64,000 bases of DNA, taken from the NCBI RefSeq assembly GCF_036826855.1, contig NZ_CP104578.1:4189501-4253500 (forward strand). Direction: 5' to 3'. Shown here one piece after another: positions 9,147 through 18,748 of this stretch (its first letter is position 1; each line of letters starts with the position of its first letter). The stretch comes from Streptomyces sp. SJL17-4 (GTDB lineage Bacteria > Actinomycetota > Actinomycetes > Streptomycetales > Streptomycetaceae). Under the pieces are notes generated by a model. That model was given only the letters and a program-made list of their open reading frames with translations, did not search any database and had not been told where the DNA came from. Both the position numbers and the translations under genes were made by a program.

Positions 9147-9821
9147 ATGGACGTCATCCTCCGCGCCGACAGCGTGGATCTCTTCTACGGCACTGAGCAG
9201 GCCGTCAGTAGCGCGGATTTCATGCTCAAGCGCGGCGAAGTGGCCGCCATCATGGGGAGCAGCGGGTCAGGGAAGTCGTCGCTGCTGTATTGCCTCGCGG
9301 GGGTTCTGCCACCGACCAACGGCACCGTCACCTTCGATGGGATCCAGCTCTCGAGTCTCCCCGACGGTGAGCTGAGCGCCCTACGTCGCACCCGTCTCGG
9401 GTTCGTTTTTCAGTACGGGGAGCTGCTGCCCGAACTGACCGCCGAGGAGAACGCGGCCCTTCCCCTCCGACTCGCCGGCATCAGCAAGGTGCACGCCCAC
9501 GCCGTGGCCGCGCAGGTGCTGGGGCGGCTCGGGATGGGTGATCTGCTGCGGCGCAGGACCTCAAAGCTGTCCGGGGGCCAGAGTCAGCGTGTTGCGGTCG
9601 CACGCGCTCTGGTCCACCGGCCTGACGTGGTGTTCGCTGACGAGCCGACCGGCGCGCTCGACAGTGCCAACGCGGCAGCGGTCTTGGATGAGTTCCTTCA
9701 GCTGGCGCGCAGGCAGAAGACGGCCGTAGTCATCGTCACACACGATGCCGACGTCGCTGCGAGGGCTGATACGCAATACACGATGTCGGACGGCGTTCTG
9801 GCCCAACGGGTGGCGGTGTGA
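9147..9821 (+). CDS. ABC transporter ATP-binding protein (MacB/LolD type)
   Basis: This 224-residue ATPase has Walker A GSSGSGKSS (37-45), the Q-loop FVFQYGELLPELTAEEN, signature LSGGQ (141-145) and Walker B VVFADE (161-166) followed by PTGALDS. These features define the LolD/MacB/FtsE subgroup that works with FtsX-like permeases in mechanotransmission or peptide export rather than import. It overlaps the downstream permease by 4 bp (translational coupling). Substrate unknown. Confidence 0.95.
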   Translation: MDVILRADSVDLFYGTEQAVSSADFMLKRGEVAAIMGSSGSGKSSLLYCLAGVLPPTNGTVTFDGIQLSSLPDGELSALRRTRLGFVFQYGELLPELTAEENAALPLRLAGISKVHAHAVAAQVLGRLGMGDLLRRRTSKLSGGQSQRVAVARALVHRPDVVFADEPTGALDSANAAAVLDEFLQLARRQKTAVVIVTHDADVAARADTQYTMSDGVLAQRVAV

Positions 9822-12070
9822 ACGCGTTCGCCCTCGGATTGCGCCTGTTGTGGGGAAGCGGGCGCCGGGGGCGGGTTCGTTTCCTCCTGATGGCGCTTGG
9901 CTCGGCACTCGGCGTGGCGTGCCTTGCCGCAGTCCTCACTATTCCATCGATACTCGCCGCTCATGACGCTCGCACGGCCGCCCGTGAACCGAACCCAGGG
10001 ACCAGTAACACCCTGTACCAAGAATTTCGGGATCCGTATGGGTCACAGCCACTGCATCGGGTCTTCGTCGCACGTACAGGCTCTGGGCCCAGCCCCGTGC
10101 CCCCGGGTATTGAGAAGCTTCCCGCCGACGGCGAGGCCATCGTCTCGCCGAAGCTCGGTGAGATTCTTGGGGCCAATCCAAAGACAGCCGGTCTTATCCC
10201 GGGCCGCGTAACCGGCACCATCGCGCCGGAGGGATTGGGGGACTCCGAGGATCTCTACGCGTACATCGGCACAACTCCCGCCAAGCTGACCGAAGCAGAG
10301 GAACTGGGCAGCTTTGGCTCCGGTCGGTCGTGGCGGGAGATTGTCGAGCCGTCGACCCTCGACATCCTTCGGTTCACCCTCGGGTGCATCGTCCTGCTCC
10401 CGCTCGTCATCTTTCTCTCCATCTGTGCACGGCTCTCCGGGGAGTCGCGTGCCCGACGGCTAGCCGCCCTCCGGCTCGTCGGGCTCAGCGTGAAGGACAC
10501 CCTGCGCGTCAATGCCGGGGAGAGTGTCGTCGCCGCTCTGGTCGGGGCGGTAATCGGGATTGTGGGCTATCTCGGCGCCAACGAGATCACGGCTCGGGTC
10601 GGGTTGCCGGGCTTGCACTGGTATCCCGCGGATGGCCGACCCTCGGTGGCGACCGTGGCAGTGTGTCTGGTCGGATGTCCAGCGCTCGCTTGGGTAGTAG
10701 GGCAGTTCAGTGCACGGCGGGCCGCCCTTTCGCCAATCAGTGTGCGACGGACCGGGGAGCGCAAACCTCCGAGGAAGTTCGGGACCCTGCTGCTGGTTCC
10801 CGGGGTTGGGATCATCTGCGGATATTGCGTCCTCAGCATCATGGGGCGCGACCCTTCCGGCGGGTCAGCCAGCTCCCTGCTGGTGCCTGGTGCCGTGCTC
10901 TTGACCGGTGCCGGGCTCGTCTTTGGGTTGGCTCCCATCACTGCATGGCTCGCGCGACGGCTGGCCGGGGCGGCCAAGTCGCTGCCCGTGGCGCTGGCGA
11001 TGCGGCGTACCGAGGTAGACCCTGGTTCATCGCTGCGGGTGGTTACTGGCCTTGTTTTGCTGGTGTTCGGCGCCTCGCTTACTCAGGGGGTGCTCATCGA
11101 GCTGGGCCAAGCCAGCCGGCGAACTGCGCCACTTCAGGAATACAACGTCCATCTGAACGGGCTGAACCCGGAGCAACGGAAGGCACTTGCAAAGGTGCCA
11201 GGTGTGCGGACGCAAGTGGTCTCATACAGCTCCTGGGATCCGCTGGACGGCAGCGACGTACCTCACGCCAATCTCGTGGTGGCGACCTGCGCGCAGCTCG
11301 CCACGTCTACGCAGCGAGCCACAGGCTGCGTAGACGACAGGATCATGCAGCTGCGCGATGAGCGCTCGAACTTCAGGTACGACCCGAAGGCTGGAGAGCG
11401 CTACCCATTTGCATTGAAGAACGGCCGGAAAGCCATTTTCAGTGTGCCCCGCGAAAGAGTCGACGTACTTCCCTGGAGCGTCTCCGTCTTCGACTCGGGC
11501 GTCCTGCTCGTACCCCCCTCCCGTCTTCCCTCCCCCCTCGCCGATTCCGCCGGCACCCTCACGCTCGTTAGTGACTCCGACCCCGCCACCGTCCGCGCCG
11601 TTCTCGACGGGATCGGGGCCGTTGCGCCCACCTCGCCCGTCGAGCCCGTCGGGATTGTCATCGACTCGCTGGCTCAGCTCGCCGTTATTCGGAGTCTGCT
11701 CGGTGTGGGGATGGTGCTCGGGCTGGTGATCGGTGTGGCCGCGTTTGTGGTTTCTGTGGCCGATCGGGCCATGGAGCGGCGGGGGCAGGTGACCGCGCTT
11801 GCCTTGCTCGGGGCTCGGGCCGGGACCTTGCGGGGGGTGCAGGTCATGCAGGTGTTGCTGCCGCTTGTCGTGGGGTTGGGGGGTGCCATCGTCGCCGGGT
11901 GGCTGGCCGAGTCCAGTTATCTGATCACCGGGGGTGGTGCCGTGCACTGGGACTGGGAGGGGTTGCCCCTGTTGTTCGCCTCTGCGCTGGGCGTGCTGGT
12001 CGTCGCCGCACTCGCCTCCGTGCCCATGGTGCGGCGACACATCGACCCGGAGCACATTCGGCGGGATTGA
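9818..12070 (+). CDS. FtsX-family ABC transporter permease
   Basis: This 750-residue membrane protein starts at GTG 9818, inside the end of the ATPase gene. A first transmembrane segment is followed by a large extracytoplasmic region (residues ~45-175), then two FtsX-type membrane blocks, e.g. FTLGCIVLLPLVIFLSICARL with RRLAALRLVGLS, and near the C-terminus LGVGMVLGLVIGVAAFVVSVADRA with QVTALALLGAR. The repeated layout matches MacB-like two-module permeases. It probably forms a dimeric efflux or stress-sensing complex with the preceding ATPase and may act on the upstream secreted protein. Confidence 0.9.
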   Translation: MNAFALGLRLLWGSGRRGRVRFLLMALGSALGVACLAAVLTIPSILAAHDARTAAREPNPGTSNTLYQEFRDPYGSQPLHRVFVARTGSGPSPVPPGIEKLPADGEAIVSPKLGEILGANPKTAGLIPGRVTGTIAPEGLGDSEDLYAYIGTTPAKLTEAEELGSFGSGRSWREIVEPSTLDILRFTLGCIVLLPLVIFLSICARLSGESRARRLAALRLVGLSVKDTLRVNAGESVVAALVGAVIGIVGYLGANEITARVGLPGLHWYPADGRPSVATVAVCLVGCPALAWVVGQFSARRAALSPISVRRTGERKPPRKFGTLLLVPGVGIICGYCVLSIMGRDPSGGSASSLLVPGAVLLTGAGLVFGLAPITAWLARRLAGAAKSLPVALAMRRTEVDPGSSLRVVTGLVLLVFGASLTQGVLIELGQASRRTAPLQEYNVHLNGLNPEQRKALAKVPGVRTQVVSYSSWDPLDGSDVPHANLVVATCAQLATSTQRATGCVDDRIMQLRDERSNFRYDPKAGERYPFALKNGRKAIFSVPRERVDVLPWSVSVFDSGVLLVPPSRLPSPLADSAGTLTLVSDSDPATVRAVLDGIGAVAPTSPVEPVGIVIDSLAQLAVIRSLLGVGMVLGLVIGVAAFVVSVADRAMERRGQVTALALLGARAGTLRGVQVMQVLLPLVVGLGGAIVAGWLAESSYLITGGGAVHWDWEGLPLLFASALGVLVVAALASVPMVRRHIDPEHIRRD

Positions 12071-12159
12071 TCTTGCGGCGACCCCGATGAGTTTTTGGTG
12101 GGGTGGGGGTCATGCCTCTGTCAGTACTCCCGTCCCATCCCGTCGCTCCAGGAGATCCC

Positions 12160-12369
12160 GTGGCCGAGAACGTCGTCAAAGGTCCCGCCAGTTACTTCCC
12201 CTCCATCGAGAAGAAGTACGGCCGACCCATCTCCGAGTGGCAGGAGCTCATCCGGTCCTCTCCCCTCACCAAGCACATGGAGCTCGTCTCCTGGCTGAAG
12301 GCCGAGCACGGGCTGGGCCACGGGCACGCCAACGCGCTCGTGGCCCACACCCTTGCCGAAGGGAAGTAA
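12160..12369 (+). CDS. DUF4287 domain protein
   Basis: This is a 69-residue protein from GTG 12160, which has GGAGA nine bases upstream. The sequence KGPASYFPSIEKKYGRPISEW and the C-terminal HGLGHGHANALVAH are characteristic of DUF4287 proteins. The molecular role is unknown. An upstream ATG at 12103 would add 19 non-conserved residues. Confidence 0.88.
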   Translation: MAENVVKGPASYFPSIEKKYGRPISEWQELIRSSPLTKHMELVSWLKAEHGLGHGHANALVAHTLAEGK

Positions 12370-12378
12370 CCCCCGGCC

Positions 12379-13662
12379 TCACGCCGCCAGTTCGTGGGCC
12401 GCGCGGGCGTTCACCCTCGACGTCAGGGCCGCCGTCGCCAGCGCCGCGGCGGTGCCCGCCACCAGGGCCGTCCACCACAGCACCGACGCGCCCAGCGTCG
12501 TGTACGCGGCGACGCCCAGGGTGAGCGCCGCGAAGCGGGCCAGCCCCCACGTCCAGCTGAAGGCGCCCTGGTAGCGGCCCCGCGCGTGTGCCGGGGCCAG
12601 ATTGGCGACCACGCCCGCGGCGATGCCCGCCACCACCACCTCGCCCAGCGACCAGACCACGACCGACACCGTGTAGCCCACGATCCCCTCCGCCAGTCCG
12701 GTCAGCGCCACCCCTCCCGCGATCAGCGTGCCGCCCGCGCCCTGCACCGCCAGCTGCGGGAACCTGGACAGCCTCGCCGTCGCGAACGGCTGCAGCGCCA
12801 CCACCAGGACCGCGTTCACCGCCGCCATCGACCCGTACACCGCCGGCGACAGGCCACTGTCGTGGATCGCCAGCGGCAGGGCGACCTCGGTCAGCGAGTA
12901 CACGAAGAGCTGGACCCCGAAGAGGGGGAGGAGGAGCAGGGCCAGGCGGTCCCTCAGCACCACCCCGTAGCCGATGCCGTCCTTCTCGGGCTTCGCATTG
13001 CGCTCGGGCCGCTCGGGCCGCTCGGGCCGGTCCGGTCGCTCGGGGTCCCTGAGGCGGACCGCCACCACCAGCGCGTACGCCAGCATCGAGCCCGCGTCCA
13101 CCGCGAAGAGCAGCCAGTACCCCTGCGCGGCCAGGTAGCCGCCGAGGACGCCCGCCACCGCCGTACCGATGTTCACTCCCCAGCCGAACAGGGCGTACGC
13201 GCGTCGGCGCCGCTCGCTGTCCACCGCGTCCGCGAGGAGCGCGTACGCCGCCGGCGAGACCGTGCTGCCCGCCGCGCTGATCAGCAGCGCCGCCGCCGCC
13301 ATCGTCCACACTCCCGGGGCCAGGAACAGCGCGCCCTGCGCCGCCGACGCCCCGATCAGGCCGATCAGCATCGTCGGGCGGCGCCCGATCCGGTCGGCCA
13401 GGACGCCGCCCACGGCCGGGCCCAGGAGGTTGCCCGCGCCCAGGGCTCCCAGGACGTACGAGGTCTCCGTGCCCGTCACTCCGCGCGCGGCCAGGAAGAA
13501 GACCAGGAACGGGGTCACGAGGTAGCCGAGGCGGTTGACGATCGTTCCCGCGAAGATCGTCCATACGACGGGTGGCAGTCCTCGGAAGGAGGACGGGACG
13601 AGGGACGAGGCAGTGAGAGGGGGCATGCGCCGAGGCTGCCCCCGTTGCGTCTCCGTCTCCAT
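12379..13662 (-). CDS. MFS transporter
   Basis: This 427-residue major facilitator has about twelve hydrophobic segments. The loop motif ADRIGRRPTMLIGLI between helices 2 and 3 is the MFS A motif. A charged central loop contains a RPER/RPDR repeat (PERPDRPERPERPERN). It is divergent from the ArsR-like regulator, which probably controls it. Start may be ATG 13662 or 13626; the latter has GGGGG about 14 bases upstream. Substrate unknown, probably drug-like compounds. Confidence 0.93.
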   Translation of the reverse strand: METETQRGQPRRMPPLTASSLVPSSFRGLPPVVWTIFAGTIVNRLGYLVTPFLVFFLAARGVTGTETSYVLGALGAGNLLGPAVGGVLADRIGRRPTMLIGLIGASAAQGALFLAPGVWTMAAAALLISAAGSTVSPAAYALLADAVDSERRRRAYALFGWGVNIGTAVAGVLGGYLAAQGYWLLFAVDAGSMLAYALVVAVRLRDPERPDRPERPERPERNAKPEKDGIGYGVVLRDRLALLLLPLFGVQLFVYSLTEVALPLAIHDSGLSPAVYGSMAAVNAVLVVALQPFATARLSRFPQLAVQGAGGTLIAGGVALTGLAEGIVGYTVSVVVWSLGEVVVAGIAAGVVANLAPAHARGRYQGAFSWTWGLARFAALTLGVAAYTTLGASVLWWTALVAGTAAALATAALTSRVNARAAHELAA

Positions 13663-13723
13663 TGATTAAGCTCTGGCCGAATCCAATCTCCCTCTTCCTC
13701 TGCTCGATTGTGGACTCTAGGAC

Positions 13724-14707
13724 GTGGATCCCTTGGAATCCGGGCTCAGTTTCTCCGCCGCCGACCTCGCCCAGACCCGTTTCGCCGTCTCCCCCATGTG
13801 GGAGGTCGTCACCAGCTACCGCGTCCTCGTCGGCCGGCCCGATTCCGGTCCCCATCGGCGCTGGGCCGCCCAGGTCCGGCCCCGGATCGTGCGCGCCGGG
13901 CTCGATCGTGGGTGGCTCGCCGCGCTCGTTCCCGCACACGGCTACCTCGCCGACTTCCTCAACCCCACCCCCGCCCGGCCCTTCCCCACCCTCGCCACCG
14001 AGCTCGACGCCCTTCTCCGCACGCCCGCCGGGCAGGTGCGGGACGATCTCCGCACGCTGGCCGGGGGTGAGCCTTCTGGGCGGCTTCAGGCGTTTCATGA
14101 CGACCCTCCCGCCGTTCTCCGTAAGGTCGTCGACGAGATCGAGGCCTACTGGGAGCTCGCCCTCGCCCCCTACTGGGCCCGGATCCAGCACGTCCTGGAG
14201 GCCGATGTCTTCCATCGGGCCCGGCAGGTCGCCGAGCACGGTTCGGCGCGGGTGCTGAGCGAGCTCCATGAGACCGTGCGGTGGGACGACGGCACCCTGC
14301 GGCTCGTACGGCGGCACTGCGCGCTCAGTCGCGACCAGGCCGGGTCCGGGCTGCTGCTCGTCCCCTCCGTGTTCGCCTGGCCCCGGGTCCTCACCCGGTC
14401 CGTTCATCCCGACCCGCCCCAACTCGCTTACCCGGCCCGGGGCTTCGGTGCCGTCTGGGAGCCTCGTACCTCCGATGCCACCGAGGCGATCGCCGCCGTC
14501 CTCGGGCGCTCCCGCACCCTGCTCCTCACCCAGCTCGACACCCCCGCGTCGACCACCCAACTCGCCGCCCACTGCGGCCTGTCGGCCGCCGGCGTCTCCC
14601 AGCACCTCATCGCCCTGCGCAACGCCGGCCTCGTCACCGCCCACCGCAGCGGGCGCTCCGTCCTCTACGCCCGTACCGCCGTCGCCGATCAGCTCCTCAA
14701 CCCGTAG
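13724..14707 (+). CDS. ArsR-type regulator with DUF5937-like N-terminal domain
   Basis: This is a 327-residue protein. The C-terminal ~90 residues are a winged helix (STTQLAAHCGLSAAGVSQHLIALRNAGLVTAHRSGRSV) of the ArsR/SmtB type, and the long N-terminal domain (FSAADLAQTRFAVSPMWEVV) matches the common actinobacterial DUF5937 arrangement. No metal-binding Cys cluster is visible, so the effector is probably organic. The divergent MFS gene, 61 bp away, is the likely target. Confidence 0.88.
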   Translation: MDPLESGLSFSAADLAQTRFAVSPMWEVVTSYRVLVGRPDSGPHRRWAAQVRPRIVRAGLDRGWLAALVPAHGYLADFLNPTPARPFPTLATELDALLRTPAGQVRDDLRTLAGGEPSGRLQAFHDDPPAVLRKVVDEIEAYWELALAPYWARIQHVLEADVFHRARQVAEHGSARVLSELHETVRWDDGTLRLVRRHCALSRDQAGSGLLLVPSVFAWPRVLTRSVHPDPPQLAYPARGFGAVWEPRTSDATEAIAAVLGRSRTLLLTQLDTPASTTQLAAHCGLSAAGVSQHLIALRNAGLVTAHRSGRSVLYARTAVADQLLNP

Positions 14708-14721
14708 GGGATCATGGAGGG

Positions 14722-15624
14722 ATGACGTCTTCTTCCTCCAGTCCCTCCTGGTCAGAGCGGGTCGTGATCCGTGACGGTGTGCGGCTCTCGTGTCGCGACT
14801 GGGGCGACCGGGGCGACTGGGGCGACCGGGGCAGTTCCCCTGGCTCCGGGGTCGACGTGCTCCTCCTCCACGGGCTCGCCGGGCACGCCGGCGAGTGGGA
14901 CGACACCGCCCGGCTGTTGCGGGACTCCGGCCATCGCGTCGTCGCCCTCGACCAGCGCGGGCACGGCGGCAGCGAGCGCCACCCCCGGGACGGAGACCTC
15001 TCACGGGCCGCGTACGTCGCCGATGCCGTCGCCGTCATCGATCAACTCGGTCTCGATCACCCCGTGTTGATCGGGCAGTCGCTGGGCGGGAGCACCGCGC
15101 TCCTCACCGCCGCCGCCCACCCCGGCCTGCCGCGCGCCCTCGTCCTCGTCGAGGCCGGGCCCGGCGGGGCGAGCCCCGGCGTCCAGGAGCAGATCGGGGC
15201 CTGGCTGCGGGCCTGGCCGGTGCCGTTCCCCTCGCGGGCGGCGGCCGTCGCGTACCTCGGCGGCGGCACGGACGCCGTGGGCGAGGGCTGGGCACGCGGG
15301 CTGGAGCAGCGGGCCGACGGGCTGTGGCCGCGCTTCGACCCCGAGGTCATGGTCCGGTCCCTCGACGAGAACGCCACCCGTGCGTTCTGGGACGAGTGGG
15401 CCGCGATCACCTGCCCCACCCTCGTGGTCCTCGGGCAGGGCGAACACGGCGGGATCATCGGCGGCGACGAGTACGCGGAGATGGTCCGCCGCCGGCCCGC
15501 GCTGCACGGCACCAGCCTGCCCGGCACCGGCCACGACGTGCACCTGGAGCGGCCCGGGGTCCTCCATCGGCTGATCGTCGACTTCCTCGCGGGCCCTTGC
15601 CTTGGAGTGCACTCGAATTCCTAG
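14722..15624 (+). CDS. alpha/beta hydrolase
   Basis: This is a 300-residue hydrolase from ATG 14722, which follows GGAGG. It shows LLLHGLAGHAGEW (oxyanion region), the nucleophile elbow GQSLGG, and a late GTGHDVHLERP supplying the catalytic His. A short GDRGDWGDRG repeat near residue 30 comes from a duplicated 9-bp DNA word. It starts 14 bp after the ArsR gene and may be cotranscribed with it; it ends 9 bp before the aldo/keto reductase gene. Substrate unknown. Confidence 0.92.
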   Translation: MTSSSSSPSWSERVVIRDGVRLSCRDWGDRGDWGDRGSSPGSGVDVLLLHGLAGHAGEWDDTARLLRDSGHRVVALDQRGHGGSERHPRDGDLSRAAYVADAVAVIDQLGLDHPVLIGQSLGGSTALLTAAAHPGLPRALVLVEAGPGGASPGVQEQIGAWLRAWPVPFPSRAAAVAYLGGGTDAVGEGWARGLEQRADGLWPRFDPEVMVRSLDENATRAFWDEWAAITCPTLVVLGQGEHGGIIGGDEYAEMVRRRPALHGTSLPGTGHDVHLERPGVLHRLIVDFLAGPCLGVHSNS

Positions 15625-15633
15625 AGTGCGCGC

Positions 15634-16692
15634 ATGCGCTATCGGGTACTCGGCGGGACCGGGTTCGAAGTAAGTACGTACTGCCTCGGCACGATGATGT
15701 TCGGGGCCGTCGGCAATCCTGACCACGAGGATTCCGTACGTGTCATCCATGCCGCGCTCGACCGGGGCATCAACTTCGTGGACACCGCCGACATGTACTC
15801 CTCCGGCGAGTCCGAGGAGATCGTCGGCAAGGCGCTGCGCGACTCCAGCCGGCGGGACGCGACCGTCCTCGCCACCAAGGTGTACTTCCCCGTCGGCGGC
15901 GAGGGCCCCAACCGGGGCGGTCTCTCCCGCCGTTGGATCACCCGGGCCGTCGAGAACAGCCTCAAGCGGCTCGGCACCGACTGGATCGACCTCTACCAGG
16001 TCCACCGGCCCGACCACCGCACCGACATCGAGGAGACCCTCGACGTCCTCGGTGACCTCGTCGGCCAGGGCAAGATCCGGGCGTTCGGCTGCTCCACCTT
16101 CCCGGCCGAGGAGATCGTCGAGGCCCACGCCGTCGCCGAACGGCGCGGCCTGCGCCGCTTCCGCTCCGAGCAGCCGCCGTACTCGCTGCTCGCCCGGGGC
16201 ATCGAGGCCTCCGTCCTGCCCGTCGCCCAGCGGTACGGGATGGGCGTCCTGACCTGGGCGCCGCTCGCCTCCGGCTTCCTCACCGGCAAGTACCGCAAGG
16301 GGCAGCCGATCGACCTCACCAGCGGACGCGCCGCGCTCACCCCGCACCGCTTCGACCCGACGCTGCCCGGCAACGCCGCGAAGCTCGACGCCGTCGAGGA
16401 GTTCATCGCCCTCGCCGACGAGATCGGCTGCTCCCTTCCCGAGCTCGCCCTCGCCTTCGCCGCCTCGCACCCGGCCGTGACCTCCGTGATCATCGGGCCG
16501 CGGACGATGGACCAGCTGGAGGGGCTACTGAAGGGCGCGACCGTCGTCCTCACGGACGAGATCCTGGACCGGATCGACGCGATCGTGCCGCCGGGCACGA
16601 ACCTCTACCGCGCGGACGGCGCATGGCAGACACCCTTCCTCACCCAGCCCGCGCTGCGGCGGCGGCCGTTGGAGGAGCGGGCGGCCGGGTAG
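15634..16692 (+). CDS. aldo/keto reductase
   Basis: This 352-residue NADPH-dependent oxidoreductase has the catalytic tetrad D50 (INFVDTADMY), Y55, K82 (TKVYF) and H124 (YQVHRPDH). Residues FGCSTF and SVIIGPRTMDQLEG form the later barrel and cofactor segments. It resembles the K+-channel beta/YghZ-like AKR group. Physiological substrate unknown. It immediately follows the hydrolase gene and may share its transcript. Confidence 0.94.
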   Translation: MRYRVLGGTGFEVSTYCLGTMMFGAVGNPDHEDSVRVIHAALDRGINFVDTADMYSSGESEEIVGKALRDSSRRDATVLATKVYFPVGGEGPNRGGLSRRWITRAVENSLKRLGTDWIDLYQVHRPDHRTDIEETLDVLGDLVGQGKIRAFGCSTFPAEEIVEAHAVAERRGLRRFRSEQPPYSLLARGIEASVLPVAQRYGMGVLTWAPLASGFLTGKYRKGQPIDLTSGRAALTPHRFDPTLPGNAAKLDAVEEFIALADEIGCSLPELALAFAASHPAVTSVIIGPRTMDQLEGLLKGATVVLTDEILDRIDAIVPPGTNLYRADGAWQTPFLTQPALRRRPLEERAAG

Positions 16693-16703
16693 GTGACCTG
16701 AGG

Positions 16704-16794
16704 GGCGCCTGCGCTTGATGCGTGCCTGTGCCTGATGGGCGCCTGCGCTTGATGGGCGCCTGTGCCTGATGGGCGCCTCCGGTGCTTGGGCGCC
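16704..16794. repeat. 17-bp tandem repeat
   Basis: Five imperfect copies of a 17-base unit (GGCGCCTGCGCTTGATG; starts 16704, 16721, 16738, 16755, 16772) plus a partial sixth lie between two convergent genes. GGCGCC at each start is itself palindromic. It fills the intergenic space and may act as a transcription stop. Confidence 0.85.
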
Positions 16795-16802
16795 CGGGGT
16801 CG

Positions 16803-17654
16803 TCACCTCCGCGTGAACTGCTCCGTGCCCACCACCCCGAGCAGCGCGAGTCGCTCCCCCGCGTCCGTGCCCGGCGGCGGGGTGAACAGCACGAGCCGCT
16901 GATCGCCCTCCGGGGCGAGCAGCACCTGGCAGTCCAGGTCCACCGGGCCGATCACCGGGTGCGTGACCCGCATCCGGTTGTGCCGGCGCACCGCCACCTC
17001 GTGCCGCTCCCACAGCTCCGCGAACTCCTCGCTCGCCCCGCGCAGCCGCTCCACCAGCCGGGTCGCCGCCGGGTCGCCCGACCGGCGGCCGAACGCCGCG
17101 CGCAGATCCGCGACATGGAGGCGGCTGTGGTACGCGTGCTCCTCGGCCGGGTACGCCGTACGGGCCTCCGGGTCGGCGAACCAGCGCCACACCACGTTCC
17201 GGCCGTGCTCCGACACCGTGCACACCCCGCCGAGCAGCGCGCGGGCCATCGTGTTCTGCGCGAGTACGTCCCCCAGGTCGCTCAGGACCTGCGCGGGTGT
17301 CGTCCCCAGTTGGTCCAGGAGGTGGAGCAGGCCGGGTGAGACGTGATCGCCCGCCATGGGGCCCGCCGGCGGGCGGTGGCCCGCCAGGAGGTGCAGGTGG
17401 TCGCGCTCGTCGGTGTCGAGCCGCAGCGCTCGGGCGAGCGCGGCGAGCATCTGCGGCGAGGGCTGCGGGCCACGGGCCTGTTCCAGGCGGATGTAGTAGT
17501 CGGCGGACATCCCGGCCAGCTGGGCGACCTCCTCGCGGCGCAGTCCGGGCGTGCGGCGGCGGGGCCCCACCGGGAGACCCGCGTCCTGCGGCCGGACCCG
17601 ATCGCGGGTACGGCGAAGGAAGTCGGCGAGTTCACGGCGGTCGATCGTCGTCAT
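16803..17654 (-). CDS. XRE-family regulator with MmyB-like ligand domain
   Basis: This 283-residue protein begins at ATG 17654. The N-terminal helix-turn-helix (TPGLRREEVAQLAGMSADYYIRLEQAR) and the following PSPQMLAALARALRLD are the signature of actinobacterial MmyB-type regulators. The C-terminal PAS-like domain carries AYHSRLHVADLRAAFGRRSGDP and VDLDCQVLLAPEGDQRLVLFT. In this family the ligand domain often binds a fatty acid. The regulated gene may be the divergent hydrolase at 17881. Confidence 0.92.
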   Translation of the reverse strand: MTTIDRRELADFLRRTRDRVRPQDAGLPVGPRRRTPGLRREEVAQLAGMSADYYIRLEQARGPQPSPQMLAALARALRLDTDERDHLHLLAGHRPPAGPMAGDHVSPGLLHLLDQLGTTPAQVLSDLGDVLAQNTMARALLGGVCTVSEHGRNVVWRWFADPEARTAYPAEEHAYHSRLHVADLRAAFGRRSGDPAATRLVERLRGASEEFAELWERHEVAVRRHNRMRVTHPVIGPVDLDCQVLLAPEGDQRLVLFTPPPGTDAGERLALLGVVGTEQFTRR

Positions 17655-17880
17655 GCGGTCATCCTGCCGGACCGTGCCGATCCGTGCCGATCCGTGCCGT
17701 GCCGTGCCGAGCTCGAAGGTCGGCTCGTCGCGGAGCACCGTCGTATGTCTTCCCCGCGGCCATCCTGGGACCGGCGGTCCCAGGGTCGGGAGGGCTCTCC
17801 CGCCTGTTTCCGGTGGGCGGCAGGGTTCTGGGTGTCGGCAACACGACACCCCACCCCGACCCATCCCTGGAGCAGCACTC

Positions 17881-18732
17881 ATGGCCACCGTCACCGTCCC
17901 CGTCGGCACCGCCCGCGTCCGCTACGACGTCGAGGGATCGGGCGCCGGGCCCGCCCTGCTTCTCGTCCACGGCACCGGCTCCGGTGGCGCCGTCGTCAAC
18001 TGGGGGCAGACCGCGCCCCGTTTCGCCACCGGTCGTACGGTCATCACCCCGGACCTGTCCGGCGCCGACCGGACCGTCGACGACGGCGGTCCGCTGACCG
18101 TCGAGGCGCTCGCCGCCCAGGTGATCGCCGTGATCGAGGACGCGGGCACCGGGCCCGTCGACCTGCTCGGGTTCTCCATGGGCTCCCCGGTCTCGGCGGC
18201 CGTCGCCGCCCTCCGCCCCGACCTGGTCCACCGACTCGTCCTGGTCGCGGGCTGGGCGTACACCGAGGGCGACGAGTACCTGCGGAACCTGTTCACGCTC
18301 TGGCAGCGGCTCGGGGAGTTCGATCCGGCGGGTTTCGGGCGGAGCGTGACGATGACCGGGTTCAGCCGCGGGTTCCTCAACTCCGTCGGCCGCGAGGGCG
18401 TCGAGGCGCTCATCCCCAACATGCCGCCCACCCCGGGCACCCTGCGGCACGTGGCGCTCGACCTGGAGGTCGACATCCGGGCGCTGCTGCCACGGATCAC
18501 GGCGCCGACGCTGGTCGTGGGGTGCGCGCAGGACGCCACCGTCCCGGTGGAGAACAGCCGCGAGCTGCACGCGGCGATCGGCGGCAGCGCGTACACGGAG
18601 ATCGACGCCGGTCATGTCGTCTTCTTCGAGAAGGAGGACGAGTTCGTGGGGACCGTGACGGATTTCCTCGGCTCCGGCACCGTGGACTCGGACTCCCCCC
18701 GCTCCGAATTCCGCGTTTCGGTCCGTGCCTGA
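17881..18732 (+). CDS. alpha/beta hydrolase
   Basis: This is 283 residues from ATG 17881, preceded by GGAGCAGC. LLVHGTGSGG and the nucleophile elbow GFSMGS are clear, with GCAQDATVP (Asp loop) and DAGHVVFFEKE (His loop). It is divergent from the MmyB-type regulator (226 bp apart), a pairing often seen for oxidoreductases or hydrolases controlled by these proteins. The C-terminus overlaps possible starts of the next gene. Confidence 0.92.
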   Translation: MATVTVPVGTARVRYDVEGSGAGPALLLVHGTGSGGAVVNWGQTAPRFATGRTVITPDLSGADRTVDDGGPLTVEALAAQVIAVIEDAGTGPVDLLGFSMGSPVSAAVAALRPDLVHRLVLVAGWAYTEGDEYLRNLFTLWQRLGEFDPAGFGRSVTMTGFSRGFLNSVGREGVEALIPNMPPTPGTLRHVALDLEVDIRALLPRITAPTLVVGCAQDATVPVENSRELHAAIGGSAYTEIDAGHVVFFEKEDEFVGTVTDFLGSGTVDSDSPRSEFRVSVRA

Positions 18733-18748
18733 GGCCATGCTTGGGCGC

